Source: Planctomycetes bacterium B3_Pla
Lineage (GTDB): Bacteria; Planctomycetota; Phycisphaerae; Sedimentisphaerales; Anaerobacaceae
DNA: 64,000 nucleotides
NCBI GenBank assembly: GCA_005223045.1
Contig: NJBM01000007.1
Coordinates: forward strand, 207,100-271,099
Reading direction: 5' to 3'
Under the pieces are notes generated by a model. The model had not been told where the DNA came from and ran no database searches. It saw only the letters and a list, made by a program, of their open reading frames with translations. Within the stretch, counting starts at the first letter, position 1, and each line of letters begins with the position of its first letter. A program made the translations under genes and the position numbers. This document shows positions 7,777 to 17,302 of the stretch, piece after piece.

Positions 7777-8595
7777 ATGAGCGAATTATTCAATGTCAGA
7801 GACAAATCAATCGTGATAACAGGCGGCGGAGGCGTTCTTTGCAGCGCGATGGCGAAGGCGCTGGCTAAGGCCGGGGCGAGAATCGCCGTACTTGACCTGG
7901 ACGAAGTCGCCGCCGCCCAGGTTGCCGACGGGATCAAATCCAGCGGAGGCCTGGCCATTGCGGTCAAATGTGACGTGCTGGACAAGGAGAGCCTGGAATC
8001 GGCGAAAGAGGAAGTCAATTCCGTGTACGGCCGGACCGACGTGCTGATTAACGGGGCCGGCGGAAACAAGAAAGAGGCAACGACCTCGCCCGATATGGCG
8101 TTTTTCGACTTGCCGAAGGAAGCTGTGCGGTTCGTTTTCGATCTGAATTTCCTGGGGACTTTGCTGCCGAGCCAGGTCTTCGGCAAAGAAATGGCCGAGG
8201 CTGGCGCCGGCATTATCCTGAACGTCTCCAGCATGTGCGCCTTTGCGCCCTTGACCAAGGTCGCCGCGTACTCAGCGGCCAAAGCTGCCGTCAGCAACTT
8301 CACGCAGTGGCTGGCCGTGCATATATGTCAGAACTACTCCAAAGACGTCCGCGTCAATGCAATTGCGCCGGGATTCTTCCTGACCGAACAGAACCGGTTC
8401 CTGTTGACCGATGAGAAGACCGGCGAGCTGACCGACCGGGGCAGGACAATTATCGACCATACACCGATGGGAAGATTTGGCCAGGCCGAGGAGCTGATCG
8501 GCACGGTTATGTGGCTGCTTAGCGACGCGGCGAAATTCGTCACCGGGATCGTAGTCCCAATCGACGGTGGATTCTCAGCATTCAGTGGAGTCTGA
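7777..8595 (+). CDS. SDR oxidoreductase, D-mannonate oxidoreductase-like
   Basis: Classical short-chain dehydrogenase, 272 residues from the ATG at 7777, preceded by AGAAGGA; an ATG nine bases upstream is an alternative. The cofactor motif TGGGGVLC is at 15-22, NAG-like motif INGAGG at 91-96, catalytic Ser at 151/152, Tyr165 and Lys169. The opening MSELFNVRDKSIVITGG is characteristic of SDRs annotated as D-mannonate (fructuronate) oxidoreductases in bacteria that lack the classical UxuB. These reduce fructuronate to mannonate with NADH. The presence of uronate isomerase UxaC 9 kb downstream, which would supply fructuronate or tagaturonate, supports this role. It is the first gene of a plus-strand run. 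Confidence 0.78.
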   Translation: MSELFNVRDKSIVITGGGGVLCSAMAKALAKAGARIAVLDLDEVAAAQVADGIKSSGGLAIAVKCDVLDKESLESAKEEVNSVYGRTDVLINGAGGNKKEATTSPDMAFFDLPKEAVRFVFDLNFLGTLLPSQVFGKEMAEAGAGIILNVSSMCAFAPLTKVAAYSAAKAAVSNFTQWLAVHICQNYSKDVRVNAIAPGFFLTEQNRFLLTDEKTGELTDRGRTIIDHTPMGRFGQAEELIGTVMWLLSDAAKFVTGIVVPIDGGFSAFSGV

Positions 8596-8599
8596 GCGG

Positions 8600-9535
8600 A
8601 TGACTATTCCGGAGGATCGCCAAGTGATTGCTGTTGATCCGGCACAAGCTCTGAGGGATTTCGAGCCGAAGCATAAGTTTTTCGTCGGTGTCGATTCGGA
8701 CGGCTGTGCTTTCGATACGATGGGAATCAAACAGCGCGAGTGTTTTTGCCCGTGGCTTATCGCCTGCTTTGGATTGCAACCGGTCGCGCAGGCGGCCCGC
8801 GAGTGCAAGGATTTTGCGGATTTGTTCTCTAAAACGCGCGGCGGCAACCGGCACAAGACCACCAGGCGTATCTTAAGCGAGCTTCTGCCGAATCATCCGA
8901 TGACCAGGGCAAGGAATTTTACGGTTCCTCAATATCGGTACTACTTCGCATGGGTCGATGATCCTGATAGTCTGCTAAGTAACGACGGTTTGCAGAAGGC
9001 TATTAACGAGGCGTCCGACCCGGAGGCTAAGAAGGAACTGACTCATGCGCTGGCCTGGAGTGAAAAGGTCAACGAGGCCATAAGCCAGATCGTCAAGGAT
9101 CTGCCGCCGTTTCCTTACGTGCGCCAGAGCCTGGAGAAAATTCAGCAGTCGGCGGATGTCATCGTTATATCGGGCACGCCCGATGAAGCGCTCAGGCGCG
9201 AGTGGCAAGAGCACGATATCGCCAAATACGCGCAGGTCATCGCCGGGCAGGAAATGGGCAAGAAGGCCCAGCACATCGAGTACGCCACCAAGGGCAGATA
9301 CGAGAAGAATCATGTCCTGATGATCGGCGACGCGCCGGGGGACATGAAGGCGGCTAAGGCAAACGACGCTCTGTTTTATCCGATCAATCCTGGCGACGAA
9401 GTCGAGTCCTGGAAGCGGTTCGGCGACGAGGCGTTCGATAAATTCATCACCGGCCAATACGCCGGCGAATACGAGGAAAAGGTAATCGCCGAGTTCGACG
9501 CGTACCTGCCGGAGCTGCCCCCGTGGGAAAGGTGA
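8600..9535 (+). CDS. HAD-superfamily hydrolase-like protein
   Basis: 311 residues from ATG 8600, chosen because GTGGAG sits 9 bases upstream; a GTG at 8567 would overlap the SDR gene. HAD motif I is VDSDGCAFDT with Asp32 and Asp34, motif II is VISGTP near residue 190, and motif IV is MIGDAPGDMKAA. A helical cap lies between motifs I and II. The family hydrolyses phosphate esters, often sugar phosphates. It sits between the SDR and the zinc alcohol dehydrogenase with gaps of 4 and 40 bases, so it most likely acts on an intermediate of the same sugar-acid route. The substrate is unknown. Confidence 0.75.
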   Translation: MTIPEDRQVIAVDPAQALRDFEPKHKFFVGVDSDGCAFDTMGIKQRECFCPWLIACFGLQPVAQAARECKDFADLFSKTRGGNRHKTTRRILSELLPNHPMTRARNFTVPQYRYYFAWVDDPDSLLSNDGLQKAINEASDPEAKKELTHALAWSEKVNEAISQIVKDLPPFPYVRQSLEKIQQSADVIVISGTPDEALRREWQEHDIAKYAQVIAGQEMGKKAQHIEYATKGRYEKNHVLMIGDAPGDMKAAKANDALFYPINPGDEVESWKRFGDEAFDKFITGQYAGEYEEKVIAEFDAYLPELPPWER

Positions 9536-9575
9536 AAATGTATTCCATCCGTAACGAAAATGAGGAAGCGAGCCG

Positions 9576-10661
9576 GTGAAAGCACTCGTCTTGAAATCTG
9601 TCGAGCAACTCGAAGTAATGGATGTGCCGAAGCCGGAGCTTTCCGCCGGGCAGGTGCTCATCAAGGTCTCCAAGTGCGGCGTCTGCGGCAGCGACGTTCG
9701 TTACTTCCACGGCGAAAACCCCTGGGCCAAGCAGACCCTTGGTCGCCATATCGACAACCCGCCCAACATCATCCTGGGCCATGAACTCACGGGCGTCGTC
9801 CACGAGGTATTCGACGAGTCCGATGCTCATCTGCTCGGCAAGCGCGTGGGCATCAATACATGGATCACTTGCGGGCGATGCAGCTTTTGCCGCAACGGAC
9901 AAGAGAACCTGTGCGACTACACAAAACACCTCGGCCACGGGCAGGGGTGGGGCAAAATGGATTTCTACCCCGGCGGCATGGCGGAGTTTTGCCCGGCGTT
10001 CGCCTCTCAGGTCTATGAGCTGCCCGAAAACGTGACCGATGAGCAGGCTACGTTTTTTGATCCGCTGATTGCCGCGATTCATGCCGTAGATGTAGGCGGG
10101 CCAAAGCCGCTGGACAAGGTTGCAATTCTCGGAGCCGGCCCTATCGGCCTGCTGATAGCGCAGCTTGTCAAAGTTTACGGGGCGACCCGGACTTTCATTA
10201 CCGACATTGCAGCGGAGAATATTGCCATCGCTGAAAAGGTAGGAGTTGATTATCCGCTGAATCTCAGTGACGGCTCGAAGGGTCTCTACGATCTTGTTAT
10301 GGAGCAAACGAATTCGCTGGGCGTCGATCTTGCTTTCAACACGGTCGGCACCTCGGCAAGCATTCTCGAATCACTGAAAATCCTCAAAAAGGGCGGGACG
10401 CTGGTTCTGATGGCCGCCAAAGAGGACGAGCTGAGCTTTCCATCGCTGCTGCTCAGCGGCGAACGGACGATAAGAACATCCTCGAATGCCATGTACACGG
10501 ATTTTCCACGAGCCATCGAATTGGTATCCTCCGAGCAGATCAAGGTGGATCCGCTCATCACCCACCGGTTCAAACTGTCCGATGCCGAAAAGGCCTTTGG
10601 GGTGGCCTGCAACAAAAGCGAAACCGGAGCGGTCAAGGTTATTATCGATTGTCAGTTATGA
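9576..10661 (+). CDS. Zinc-dependent MDR alcohol/sorbitol-type dehydrogenase
   Basis: 361 residues, medium-chain dehydrogenase fold. Catalytic zinc residues are Cys37 (in KCGVCGSD) and His69-Glu70 (in LGHELTG). The structural zinc site is complete with Cys99, Cys102, Cys105 and Cys113. The Rossmann motif GAGPIG is at 186-191. The start is GTG with GAGGAAG 7 bases upstream. Relatives include threonine, sorbitol and galactitol dehydrogenases, which oxidise a secondary alcohol with NAD(P). Clustering with SDR, HAD and UxaC genes suggests a polyol or sugar-acid substrate. A pair of REP-like hairpins follows the stop and probably ends or separates this transcription unit. Confidence 0.85.
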   Translation: MKALVLKSVEQLEVMDVPKPELSAGQVLIKVSKCGVCGSDVRYFHGENPWAKQTLGRHIDNPPNIILGHELTGVVHEVFDESDAHLLGKRVGINTWITCGRCSFCRNGQENLCDYTKHLGHGQGWGKMDFYPGGMAEFCPAFASQVYELPENVTDEQATFFDPLIAAIHAVDVGGPKPLDKVAILGAGPIGLLIAQLVKVYGATRTFITDIAAENIAIAEKVGVDYPLNLSDGSKGLYDLVMEQTNSLGVDLAFNTVGTSASILESLKILKKGGTLVLMAAKEDELSFPSLLLSGERTIRTSSNAMYTDFPRAIELVSSEQIKVDPLITHRFKLSDAEKAFGVACNKSETGAVKVIIDCQL

Positions 10662-10690
10662 ACGCATTGATCTATGAAACAAACGAAACT

Positions 10691-10748
10691 GTAGGGTGGG
10701 CTTTAGCCCACCGAACTCAACGTAAAGGTGGGGCAAGCCCCACCCTAC
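10691..10748. repeat. Paired REP-like hairpins (BIME-like)
   Basis: GTAGGGTGGGCTTTAGCCCACC, a short spacer, then GGTGGGGCAAGCCCCACCCTAC. There are two perfect 8-bp hairpins in inverse orientation, each carrying the GTAGGG tag at the outer end. It lies between two plus-strand genes and is the clearest bipartite REP in the window. Confidence 0.75.
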
Positions 10749-10809
10749 CTGTTACCTGCTGCAACAAAAGCAAAATCGACCCAGTCATCGTGACAATTGG
10801 TTCTCACTC

Positions 10810-11661
10810 ATGAACGCATTAACTAATGAAATCAATGAGGCCCGGATCGAACCGGGCACTCTAAGAATCTGGTGGTTAGGCCAGGAAGGTTTTGTCTTCA
10901 AGTCGGCCGGGCGGATCATCTATATCGATCCCTATCTGAGCACCTACGCCGAGAAAGTGACCAAGGGCAGGCCCGACGAGCATGTGCGCATCAAGCCGGC
11001 GCCGATGCAGCCCGAAGACGTTGACCATGCCGACATCGTGTTCTGCACGCATAACCATGCCGACCACATCGACCCTGAGAGCATCCCGGTCATCGCCGCC
11101 AAGTCGCCCGGTGCTCGTTTTGTCGTGCCCGAATGCGCTCTTGAAACGATGCGGGGCCTTGGAGTCGATGACGGCAGAATTCACACAATGAAAGGCGACG
11201 ATGAGTTGCGCCTGGACGATATTCATGTTTATGCGATCCCTGCCAAACACGAGGAATTCGATGAGCACCCCGATAAGGGCTATCCGTATCTCAGCTATGT
11301 GATCGGCATAGATGGCATTAACATCTTCCACGCCGGCGATACGATTCGATATCACGGACAGGCCGAACGGCTCAGGAAATATCGAATTGATCTGGCCTTT
11401 CTACCGATCAACGGCAGAGATGACTTCAGGCAAGGGCTCGACTTCGCGGGGAACTTCGACTGCGAGGAGGCGGTCCGGTTCGCCCTTGATATCAGAGCCG
11501 GCCTTACAATTCCGATGCACTATGATATGTTTGCCATCAACACCGCCGACGTAAATGAATTTCGCCTGATAGCTGAGAAGGTTAATCTTCGCTACCTCAC
11601 AATGGAGCACGCCGGTTCCATTTGTTTTCCTTTGGAGGCGACACATGCAGCTCGAAGGTAA
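10810..11661 (+). CDS. UlaG-like metallo-beta-lactamase-fold hydrolase
   Basis: 283 residues. The zinc motif THNHADHID provides His81, His83, Asp85 and His86. Further ligands are in FHAGDT and IPMHYDMF. The N-terminal IWWLGQEGF resembles the UlaG/L-ascorbate-6-phosphate lactonase branch, which hydrolyses sugar lactones. In this sugar-acid cluster a lactonase making aldonate or uronate from its lactone is a reasonable guess. It overlaps the next SDR gene by 17 bases, so the two are coexpressed. No signal peptide is visible, so it is cytoplasmic. Confidence 0.8.
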   Translation: MNALTNEINEARIEPGTLRIWWLGQEGFVFKSAGRIIYIDPYLSTYAEKVTKGRPDEHVRIKPAPMQPEDVDHADIVFCTHNHADHIDPESIPVIAAKSPGARFVVPECALETMRGLGVDDGRIHTMKGDDELRLDDIHVYAIPAKHEEFDEHPDKGYPYLSYVIGIDGINIFHAGDTIRYHGQAERLRKYRIDLAFLPINGRDDFRQGLDFAGNFDCEEAVRFALDIRAGLTIPMHYDMFAINTADVNEFRLIAEKVNLRYLTMEHAGSICFPLEATHAARR

Positions 11662-12409
11662 AGTGGCGCTGGTAACCGGATCGAGTCGAGGCATCGGCAA
11701 GACTATTGCCCACGAATTGGCTCACAGGGGATGCACATTGATCGTTCACGGCTCGAAAGAATCCGATGCTTTGCGCAGTTCCTTCGAAGACGTCAAGAAG
11801 CTGAGCCCCGACTCTATCAAGGTCGCAGCGGAATTGTCCGAGCCTGCCGCAATTGACAAGATGTTCGCGAGGATCAAGCAGACTTTCGACGGACTTGACA
11901 TACTCGTCAACAATGCGGCTACGCAGAATCCCAGCCCTGTTCTGGAGCTGGAGCAGGAGGATTGGGACCGCGTGCTCTCGGTCAATCTCAGGGCGCCGTT
12001 CCTGTGCGCCCAACATGCCGGCAGGATCATGCGGGGCAACAAGACCGGCGGCAAGATTATTAATATCAGCTCAGTCCATGCCTATGACGCCAGGCGGCAT
12101 TATGCCCATTACAGTGCCGCCAAGGGCGGTTTGGAGACGCTGACAAAATCCCTGGCCCTGGAACTTGCGCCGTACAATATCCAGGTCAATTCTATCGTAG
12201 CCGGCGCCATCGCCACCGAACTGACCCCGTTGGACAGGCAGGAGAAATTCCTGACCTCTGTCCCGGCGGGCAGGATCGGCACAACCGAAGAAATAGCCCG
12301 TCTCGCAGCCTTCTTAAGCTCGAACGAGTGCGATTACATTACGGGCGCAAGTATTACTGTTGACGGCGGGCTGACGCTGGGATTCTGCGCGAGCCGGCCT
12401 GATTTGTGA
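11645..12409 (+). CDS. SDR oxidoreductase, gluconate 5-dehydrogenase/KduD-like
   Basis: 254 residues, classical SDR: TGSSRGIG at 11-18, LVNNAA near 88-92, catalytic Ser142/143, Tyr156 and Lys160, and C-terminal YITGASITVDGG. Members of this branch include gluconate 5-dehydrogenase and 2-deoxy-D-gluconate 3-dehydrogenase (KduD), which interconvert keto-aldonates. The start overlaps the UlaG-like gene by 17 bases and has GGAGGCGAC immediately upstream. Its exact substrate cannot be told from sequence, but context supports a keto-aldonate or related sugar acid. Confidence 0.82.
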   Translation: MQLEGKVALVTGSSRGIGKTIAHELAHRGCTLIVHGSKESDALRSSFEDVKKLSPDSIKVAAELSEPAAIDKMFARIKQTFDGLDILVNNAATQNPSPVLELEQEDWDRVLSVNLRAPFLCAQHAGRIMRGNKTGGKIINISSVHAYDARRHYAHYSAAKGGLETLTKSLALELAPYNIQVNSIVAGAIATELTPLDRQEKFLTSVPAGRIGTTEEIARLAAFLSSNECDYITGASITVDGGLTLGFCASRPDL

Positions 12410-12487
12410 AAACGAATGGCGAACACCGTATTGGAGTATATGAATTAGCCTGACAACTGTTATGATACCCCTTAAGGCGACTTAATT

Positions 12488-13765
12488 ATGGTAATTGAAC
12501 GACAAAATAGAGATGGTTTCGTTGAAAATGAGCAGGCGCGCGAGGCAATCGCTCAGTTCTTCGCACAAAACGACTACACCGGCAAACGAATCCTGGTGAT
12601 AATCCCCGACAACACGCGTTCAGGCCCGATAGGCGATATGTTCAAACTCATGTACGAGTTCTTAGGGCCAAAGGCAAAGGCGGTCGATTGCCTGACTGCG
12701 CTGGGGACCCATCACCCTATGAGCGAAGAGCAGATTTGCACACGTCTTAGTATGACTCTTGATGAGCGCAAGAACCGGTATTCGGCGGTGAAATTTTTCA
12801 ACCACGAATGGGACAATCCTCAAACGTTCACCTCTATCGGGAAAATCACTGCCGATGAAATCGAGCAGATAAGTGGCGGGCTGTTTCGCGAAGAAGTGGA
12901 AGTCTCTATCAACAAGCTGATCTTCGAGTACGACGAATTCTTTATTTTGGGTCCCGTATTTCCACATGAGGTGGTGGGCTTTTCCGGCGGGCACAAATAC
13001 ATCTTCCCGGGGATCTCAGGCGACCAGATCATTCACTTCTTCCACTGGCTGGCTGGCGTGATAACAAACCCGGCAATAATCGGCAACAAATGGACGCCGA
13101 CGAGAGAGGTCGTAGAGAAAGCCGCCTCGTTTGTAACCGTGCCGCACAAGTTGTTTGCAATCGTGGCGCTGGAAAATGAGCTTAAAGGAATTTTCATCGG
13201 GGACGCGCTCAAAGCCTGGGAAAAAGCCGCGGACTTGTCCGAGCAGGTACATATCATCTACAAGGATAAATCGTACAACACTATTCTCGGCATCGCCCCG
13301 GAAATGTACGATGATATCTGGGTTGCGGGCAAGGTCATGTACAAGCTCGAGCCGATACTCGCCGACGGCGGAACGCTGATTATCTATGCCCCGCACATTA
13401 CCGAGATTTCCCACAGCCACGGCGAATGGCTCGACAAAATCGGCTATCACACCCGCGACTACTTCCTAAAGCGAATGGAGCAGTTTGCGGATATCCCCCG
13501 GGGGATTATGGCCCACTCGACGCATGTAAAGGGAATCGGCACTTTCATAGACGGCGTGGAAAAGCCTCGCGCCAACGTCGTGCTCGCCACAGGCATCGGC
13601 AGGCAGCGCTGTGAAAAAGTAAACCTTGACTATATGAATCCGGAGGATATAAATATAGCCGATTACGAAAACAGAGAGGGCGAAGGAGTGCTGGTCGTCC
13701 CCCACGCAGGCGAAGTACTGCACAGATTGTCCAGCGGATATATTCCGACGATTCCAAATCAATAA
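12488..13765 (+). CDS. LarA-family nickel-pincer racemase/epimerase
   Basis: 425 residues of the DUF2088/lactate-racemase family. Conserved features seen are DNTR at 41-44 (the Asp..Arg pair of LarA), GTHHPMS with His75, and PHEVVGFSGGHKYIFPG with His160 and Lys170. Lys170 is the residue expected to attach the nickel-pincer nucleotide. LarA homologues racemise or epimerise 2-hydroxyacids; some act on malate or on aldonates such as gluconate. Here the gene directly precedes 6-phosphogluconate dehydrogenase in a sugar-acid cluster, so an aldonate 2-epimerase role is favoured over lactate racemisation. The cofactor genes larB, larC and larE are not in this window. Start ATG follows AAGGCGAC. Confidence 0.8.
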   Translation: MVIERQNRDGFVENEQAREAIAQFFAQNDYTGKRILVIIPDNTRSGPIGDMFKLMYEFLGPKAKAVDCLTALGTHHPMSEEQICTRLSMTLDERKNRYSAVKFFNHEWDNPQTFTSIGKITADEIEQISGGLFREEVEVSINKLIFEYDEFFILGPVFPHEVVGFSGGHKYIFPGISGDQIIHFFHWLAGVITNPAIIGNKWTPTREVVEKAASFVTVPHKLFAIVALENELKGIFIGDALKAWEKAADLSEQVHIIYKDKSYNTILGIAPEMYDDIWVAGKVMYKLEPILADGGTLIIYAPHITEISHSHGEWLDKIGYHTRDYFLKRMEQFADIPRGIMAHSTHVKGIGTFIDGVEKPRANVVLATGIGRQRCEKVNLDYMNPEDINIADYENREGEGVLVVPHAGEVLHRLSSGYIPTIPNQ

Positions 13766-13807
13766 TTGAATAGCCGTTTAAAACAGTTTGAAAGGGAGCA
13801 AAACAAA

Positions 13808-15259
13808 ATGGCGAAAGCTGATATCGGCCTTGTGGGGCTGGCGGTAATGGGTGAGAATCTCATCCTCAACATGGAGAGTAAGGGCTTTACGGTGGCCTGC
13901 TACAACCGCACCGTCTCGAAAGTGGACAACTTTATCGAAGGCCGGGCAAAGGGCAAGAACATCATTGGCTGTTATTCCATAGAGGAACTGGCCGAGAACC
14001 TCGCCAAACCGCGCAAAGTGATGCTGATGGTCAAGGCCGGCGCGGCTGTCGATGCCTTTATCGACCAATTGCTGCCCCACCTCGAAGACGGCGATATCAT
14101 CATCGACGGCGGAAACTCGCATTTCCCCGACACAATACAGCGCACCGAATACGTCGAGAGTAAGGGAAAGCTCTACATCGGCACCGGCGTCTCGGGCGGC
14201 GAGGAAGGCGCGCTTTTAGGCCCTTCGATCATGCCCGGTGGATCACCGCCGGCTTGGAAGCACGTCGGACCTATCTTCCAGACTATATGCGCCAAGACCG
14301 ATGACGGCCAGCCATGCTGTGACTGGGTCGGAGAAAACGGCGCCGGACACTTCGTCAAAATGGTGCACAACGGCATCGAGTACGGCGATATGCAGATGAT
14401 CTGCGAGACCTACCAGATGATGAGGGAAGGGCTTGACCTTACAAACAAAAAGATGCACGATTACTTCGCAGAGTGGTATGAAGGCGAGCTGAACTCGTAC
14501 CTGATTGAAATCACTCGCGACATCCTCGGCTACGAAGACGAGGACGGCAATGAGGTGATCGATCTTATCCTCGATACGGCGGGCCAGAAGGGCACAGGAA
14601 AGTGGACCGCCATAGAGGCCCTGAACCTCGGCCAGCCTCTGACACTAATCGGCGAGGCGGTGTTCGCTCGCTGCCTTTCGGCCTTAAAAGAAGAACGCGT
14701 CGCGGCTGCAAAGGTCCTCTCCGGCCCGAAATCCGAATTCACCGGCAACAAAAAGTCCTTCGTCGATGACCTGCGCCAGGCCCTGTATGCCTCGAAAATC
14801 GTCAGCTATGCCCAGGGCTATCAGTTGATGCGCGCCGCCGCGGCCGAACATAACTGGAACCTGAACTACGGCGGCATCGCCCTGATGTGGCGGGGCGGCT
14901 GCATTATCCGCTCGGTCTTCCTGGGCAAGATCAAGGAAGCTTTCGACGAGAATCCCAGCCTGACCAACCTGCTGCTCGATCCGTTCTTTAAGAGTGCAGT
15001 CGAGAAAGCCCAGCCCGCCTGGCGTCGCGTCGTAACCGCCGCAGTCGAAATGGGTATTCCAATGCCCGCTACCAGTTCTGCTCTGGCCTTCTATGACGGC
15101 TATCGCAGCGAACGCCTGCCTGCGAATCTGTTGCAGGCCCAGCGGGATTATTTCGGCGCCCATACTTATGAGCGGGTGGACAAGCCAAGAGGCGAGTTTT
15201 TCCATACGAACTGGACCGGCCGGGGCGGAACTACGGCGGCTTCGACCTATACGGTATGA
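13808..15259 (+). CDS. gnd: 6-phosphogluconate dehydrogenase, decarboxylating
   Basis: 483 residues from MAKADIGLVG; GGGAG lies 9 bases upstream, whereas an in-frame TTG at 13766 has no ribosome site. The Rossmann motif GLAVMGENL, the substrate-binding VSGGEEGALLGPSIMPGG, the catalytic lysine region FVKMVHNGIEYGDMQ and the C-terminal WTGRGGTTAASTY identify the long, NADP-type dimeric enzyme. It oxidises 6-phosphogluconate to ribulose 5-phosphate and CO2. Placement directly after the LarA homologue suggests that aldonates handled by this cluster may also drain into the pentose phosphate route. The family assignment is very secure. Confidence 0.96.
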   Translation: MAKADIGLVGLAVMGENLILNMESKGFTVACYNRTVSKVDNFIEGRAKGKNIIGCYSIEELAENLAKPRKVMLMVKAGAAVDAFIDQLLPHLEDGDIIIDGGNSHFPDTIQRTEYVESKGKLYIGTGVSGGEEGALLGPSIMPGGSPPAWKHVGPIFQTICAKTDDGQPCCDWVGENGAGHFVKMVHNGIEYGDMQMICETYQMMREGLDLTNKKMHDYFAEWYEGELNSYLIEITRDILGYEDEDGNEVIDLILDTAGQKGTGKWTAIEALNLGQPLTLIGEAVFARCLSALKEERVAAAKVLSGPKSEFTGNKKSFVDDLRQALYASKIVSYAQGYQLMRAAAAEHNWNLNYGGIALMWRGGCIIRSVFLGKIKEAFDENPSLTNLLLDPFFKSAVEKAQPAWRRVVTAAVEMGIPMPATSSALAFYDGYRSERLPANLLQAQRDYFGAHTYERVDKPRGEFFHTNWTGRGGTTAASTYTV

Positions 15260-15277
15260 CGGCAGGGATCATAATCG

Positions 15278-16441
15278 ATGTACGACAGTCTCCGGATGCA
15301 ATCTGTGCAGTCGCCAATCATTCCAGTAGTCGGCGAGCTGATCCGCAGCAATCCCGACACGATTTCGCTGGGCCAGGGAGTTGCCTATTACGGCCCGCCC
15401 CCACAGGCTGTCGAAGCAATCCGGAGATTCCTCGCCGATCCGGAAAACCATAAGTACAAACTCGTGCAGGGCATCCCCGAACTGCTGGAGATAATCGAGC
15501 AGAAGCTCGAAGAAGAGAATGGCTTGTCTCCGGATGGCAGCCGAATTGTTGTGACCGCCGGCGCGAACATGGGATTCGTCAACGCGATCCTCGCCATTAC
15601 CGATCCGGGTGACGAGATAATTCTCCAACTGCCGTACTACTTCAACCACGAGATGGCGGTGACAATCGCCGACTGCAAAGCTGTCTGCGTGCCGACCGAC
15701 GACGACTATCAATTGCAGCCGGAAGTGATTTCTGCCGCGATTACGGACCGAACGCGGGCTATCGTAACAATCTCGCCCAATAATCCAACCGGAGCCGTAT
15801 ATAGCGAATCGGACCTGCGGCAGGTCAACGAAATCTGCCGCCGCAACGGCATCTACCACATCAGCGATGAGGCATACGAGTATTTCACTTACGACGGCGC
15901 CGAGCACTTCTCGCCCGGCTCGATTGCCGGGGCTGCGGGGCATACAATCTCGCTGTTTTCTCTTTCCAAGGCCTACGGCTTTGCGAGCTGGCGGATCGGC
16001 TGGATGGTCATACCGGAGCATCTGTTTATGCCGGTCCGGAAAATTCAGGATACGATCCTGATCTGTCCGCCGGTCATTTCGCAGTGGGCTGCGGTCGGGG
16101 CGATGGAGGCAGGTTGCCAATACTGCACGGACAAACAGCAAATGACCGCCGAGATCCGCCGGATTGTGTTGGATGAGCTGGCCGATATCGCCGATCTGGT
16201 CACTGTCCCGCGCGCCGACGGAGCGTTCTATTTTCTGCTGCGGGTGCACAAAGACTCAGACCCTATGGAACTTGTCAGGCGGCTGATCAAAGAGCACAAA
16301 GTCGCCGTCATCCCCGGCATGACGTTCGGCATGGAAGACAAATGCTATCTGCGCGTCGCCTACGGAGCTTTGCACAAAGACACCGCCGCCGAAGGCATCG
16401 GCCGGTTCGTAAGAGGATTGAAGCAGATTTTGGCAATTTGA
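15278..16441 (+). CDS. Class I/II PLP-dependent aminotransferase
   Basis: 387 residues, fold type I. The substrate-carboxylate region SPNNPTGAVY, the cofactor-binding ISDEAYEYF and the lysine motif SLSKAYGFASWRIGWM with Lys231 as Schiff-base residue are intact. These match the aspartate/aromatic aminotransferase (AspC-like) group. It starts 18 bases after gnd with GCAGGGA upstream, so it is probably the last gene of the larA-gnd unit. Its link to sugar-acid metabolism is unclear: it could make an amino acid from a keto acid released by the pathway, or be an unrelated passenger. Substrate specificity is not predictable here. Confidence 0.85.
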   Translation: MYDSLRMQSVQSPIIPVVGELIRSNPDTISLGQGVAYYGPPPQAVEAIRRFLADPENHKYKLVQGIPELLEIIEQKLEEENGLSPDGSRIVVTAGANMGFVNAILAITDPGDEIILQLPYYFNHEMAVTIADCKAVCVPTDDDYQLQPEVISAAITDRTRAIVTISPNNPTGAVYSESDLRQVNEICRRNGIYHISDEAYEYFTYDGAEHFSPGSIAGAAGHTISLFSLSKAYGFASWRIGWMVIPEHLFMPVRKIQDTILICPPVISQWAAVGAMEAGCQYCTDKQQMTAEIRRIVLDELADIADLVTVPRADGAFYFLLRVHKDSDPMELVRRLIKEHKVAVIPGMTFGMEDKCYLRVAYGALHKDTAAEGIGRFVRGLKQILAI

Positions 16442-16443
16442 CT

Positions 16444-16773
16444 TTATGTGTTGGAGACGGCGCTGGGGCTTTTTGTTGCGTTTCCTGCGGGCTTGACGGG
16501 GCTGTCAAGTTCGTCGAGGCTAAAGGCGTGCTCTGTCAGTTCCATGCTGATGATCTGTGACGGCGATAAAGCCATAAAATTGTAGCCCTCGTCGGCATCG
16601 AAGTCCCAGAGATAATAACAGTCCAACCCATCCCCCTCAACCTTTCCCCTGCTATAATACAGCGGGGCGCATTGGCCGGCCACGTTCCGGCGGCGCTCGT
16701 TGCCGAGAAAGATTACCTTGAGCCTTCTTCTCTGCTCAACACCCTTAGCGAAAATGTCATGTTCACTATGCAC
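16444..16773 (-). CDS. Conserved hypothetical protein
   Basis: 109 residues, not a family I can name. The centre has KVIFLGNERRRNVAGQCAPL then a hydrophilic stretch and YYLWDFDADEGYNFMALSPS and QIISMEL. This layout, short basic N-terminus then a compact beta-rich domain with a WDFD motif, recurs in planctomycete hypotheticals and slightly resembles WYL-type ligand domains. The start is GTG with AGGAG nine bases upstream, which supports a real gene. It is convergent with the aminotransferase gene, with 2 bases between their stops. Confidence 0.55.
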   Translation of the reverse strand: MHSEHDIFAKGVEQRRRLKVIFLGNERRRNVAGQCAPLYYSRGKVEGDGLDCYYLWDFDADEGYNFMALSPSQIISMELTEHAFSLDELDSPVKPAGNATKSPSAVSNT

Positions 16774-17207
16774 AAATATGACTCCTGATAGGCGCCCGAA
16801 GGCGCAGAAAGTCCTTTTTCTTGCGCCTCCAGAGCCTTCCGCACCTGCTACTGGAAGATAGCCTGGTCATAACACTGCTCCGTTGTCCGCGCGCATACGC
16901 ACAGGACTATCCATTCATAATAAAGGCGTTTCTCAGACCGCAGATGTTGATAACAAAATGGCAAATTTTCGTTTTTTTTCTTTCGATTCTCCATAATAGT
17001 CCGTCGAATCCAGGTCCCTGCGGTCATCCACTTGCCGTATCCACTGTTAATATCAGTGGTTACGGCTTATACCCCTAAAATACCACCGGCAAAAGATTTT
17101 TAGGATTTTTTTCTTTTTACTGATTCAAGGCTCAATTTGCAGGTCTGAGGCCCTGAGATTCGCTCGGAGCTTCGGAATATTGGAAAGTCCGTCCGCTGTG
17201 CATTATC
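16774..17207. other. Intergenic stretch before the uxaC unit
   Basis: About 430 bases without a convincing gene. It holds the GTG-start leader of the minus-strand hypothetical, a small GGCGCC palindrome near 16792, and AT-rich sequence near 17080-17120. No repeat family of the window was seen here. Confidence 0.45.
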
Positions 17208-17236
17208 TTGACCTTGGGCGGCTAATCGTATATCAT
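17208..17236 (+). promoter_or_regulatory. Sigma70-like promoter before the uxaC unit
   Basis: TTGACC (17208-17213), 17 bases, TATCAT (17231-17236). The predicted transcript would start about 60 bases before the small membrane protein gene and continue into uxaC. Confidence 0.45.
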
Positions 17237-17302
17237 TCCAAGCGACGCCAAATCGGCCAGGATTTTTTGCAGATATATGGAGCAACGTAGAGGAATAGTG
17301 CA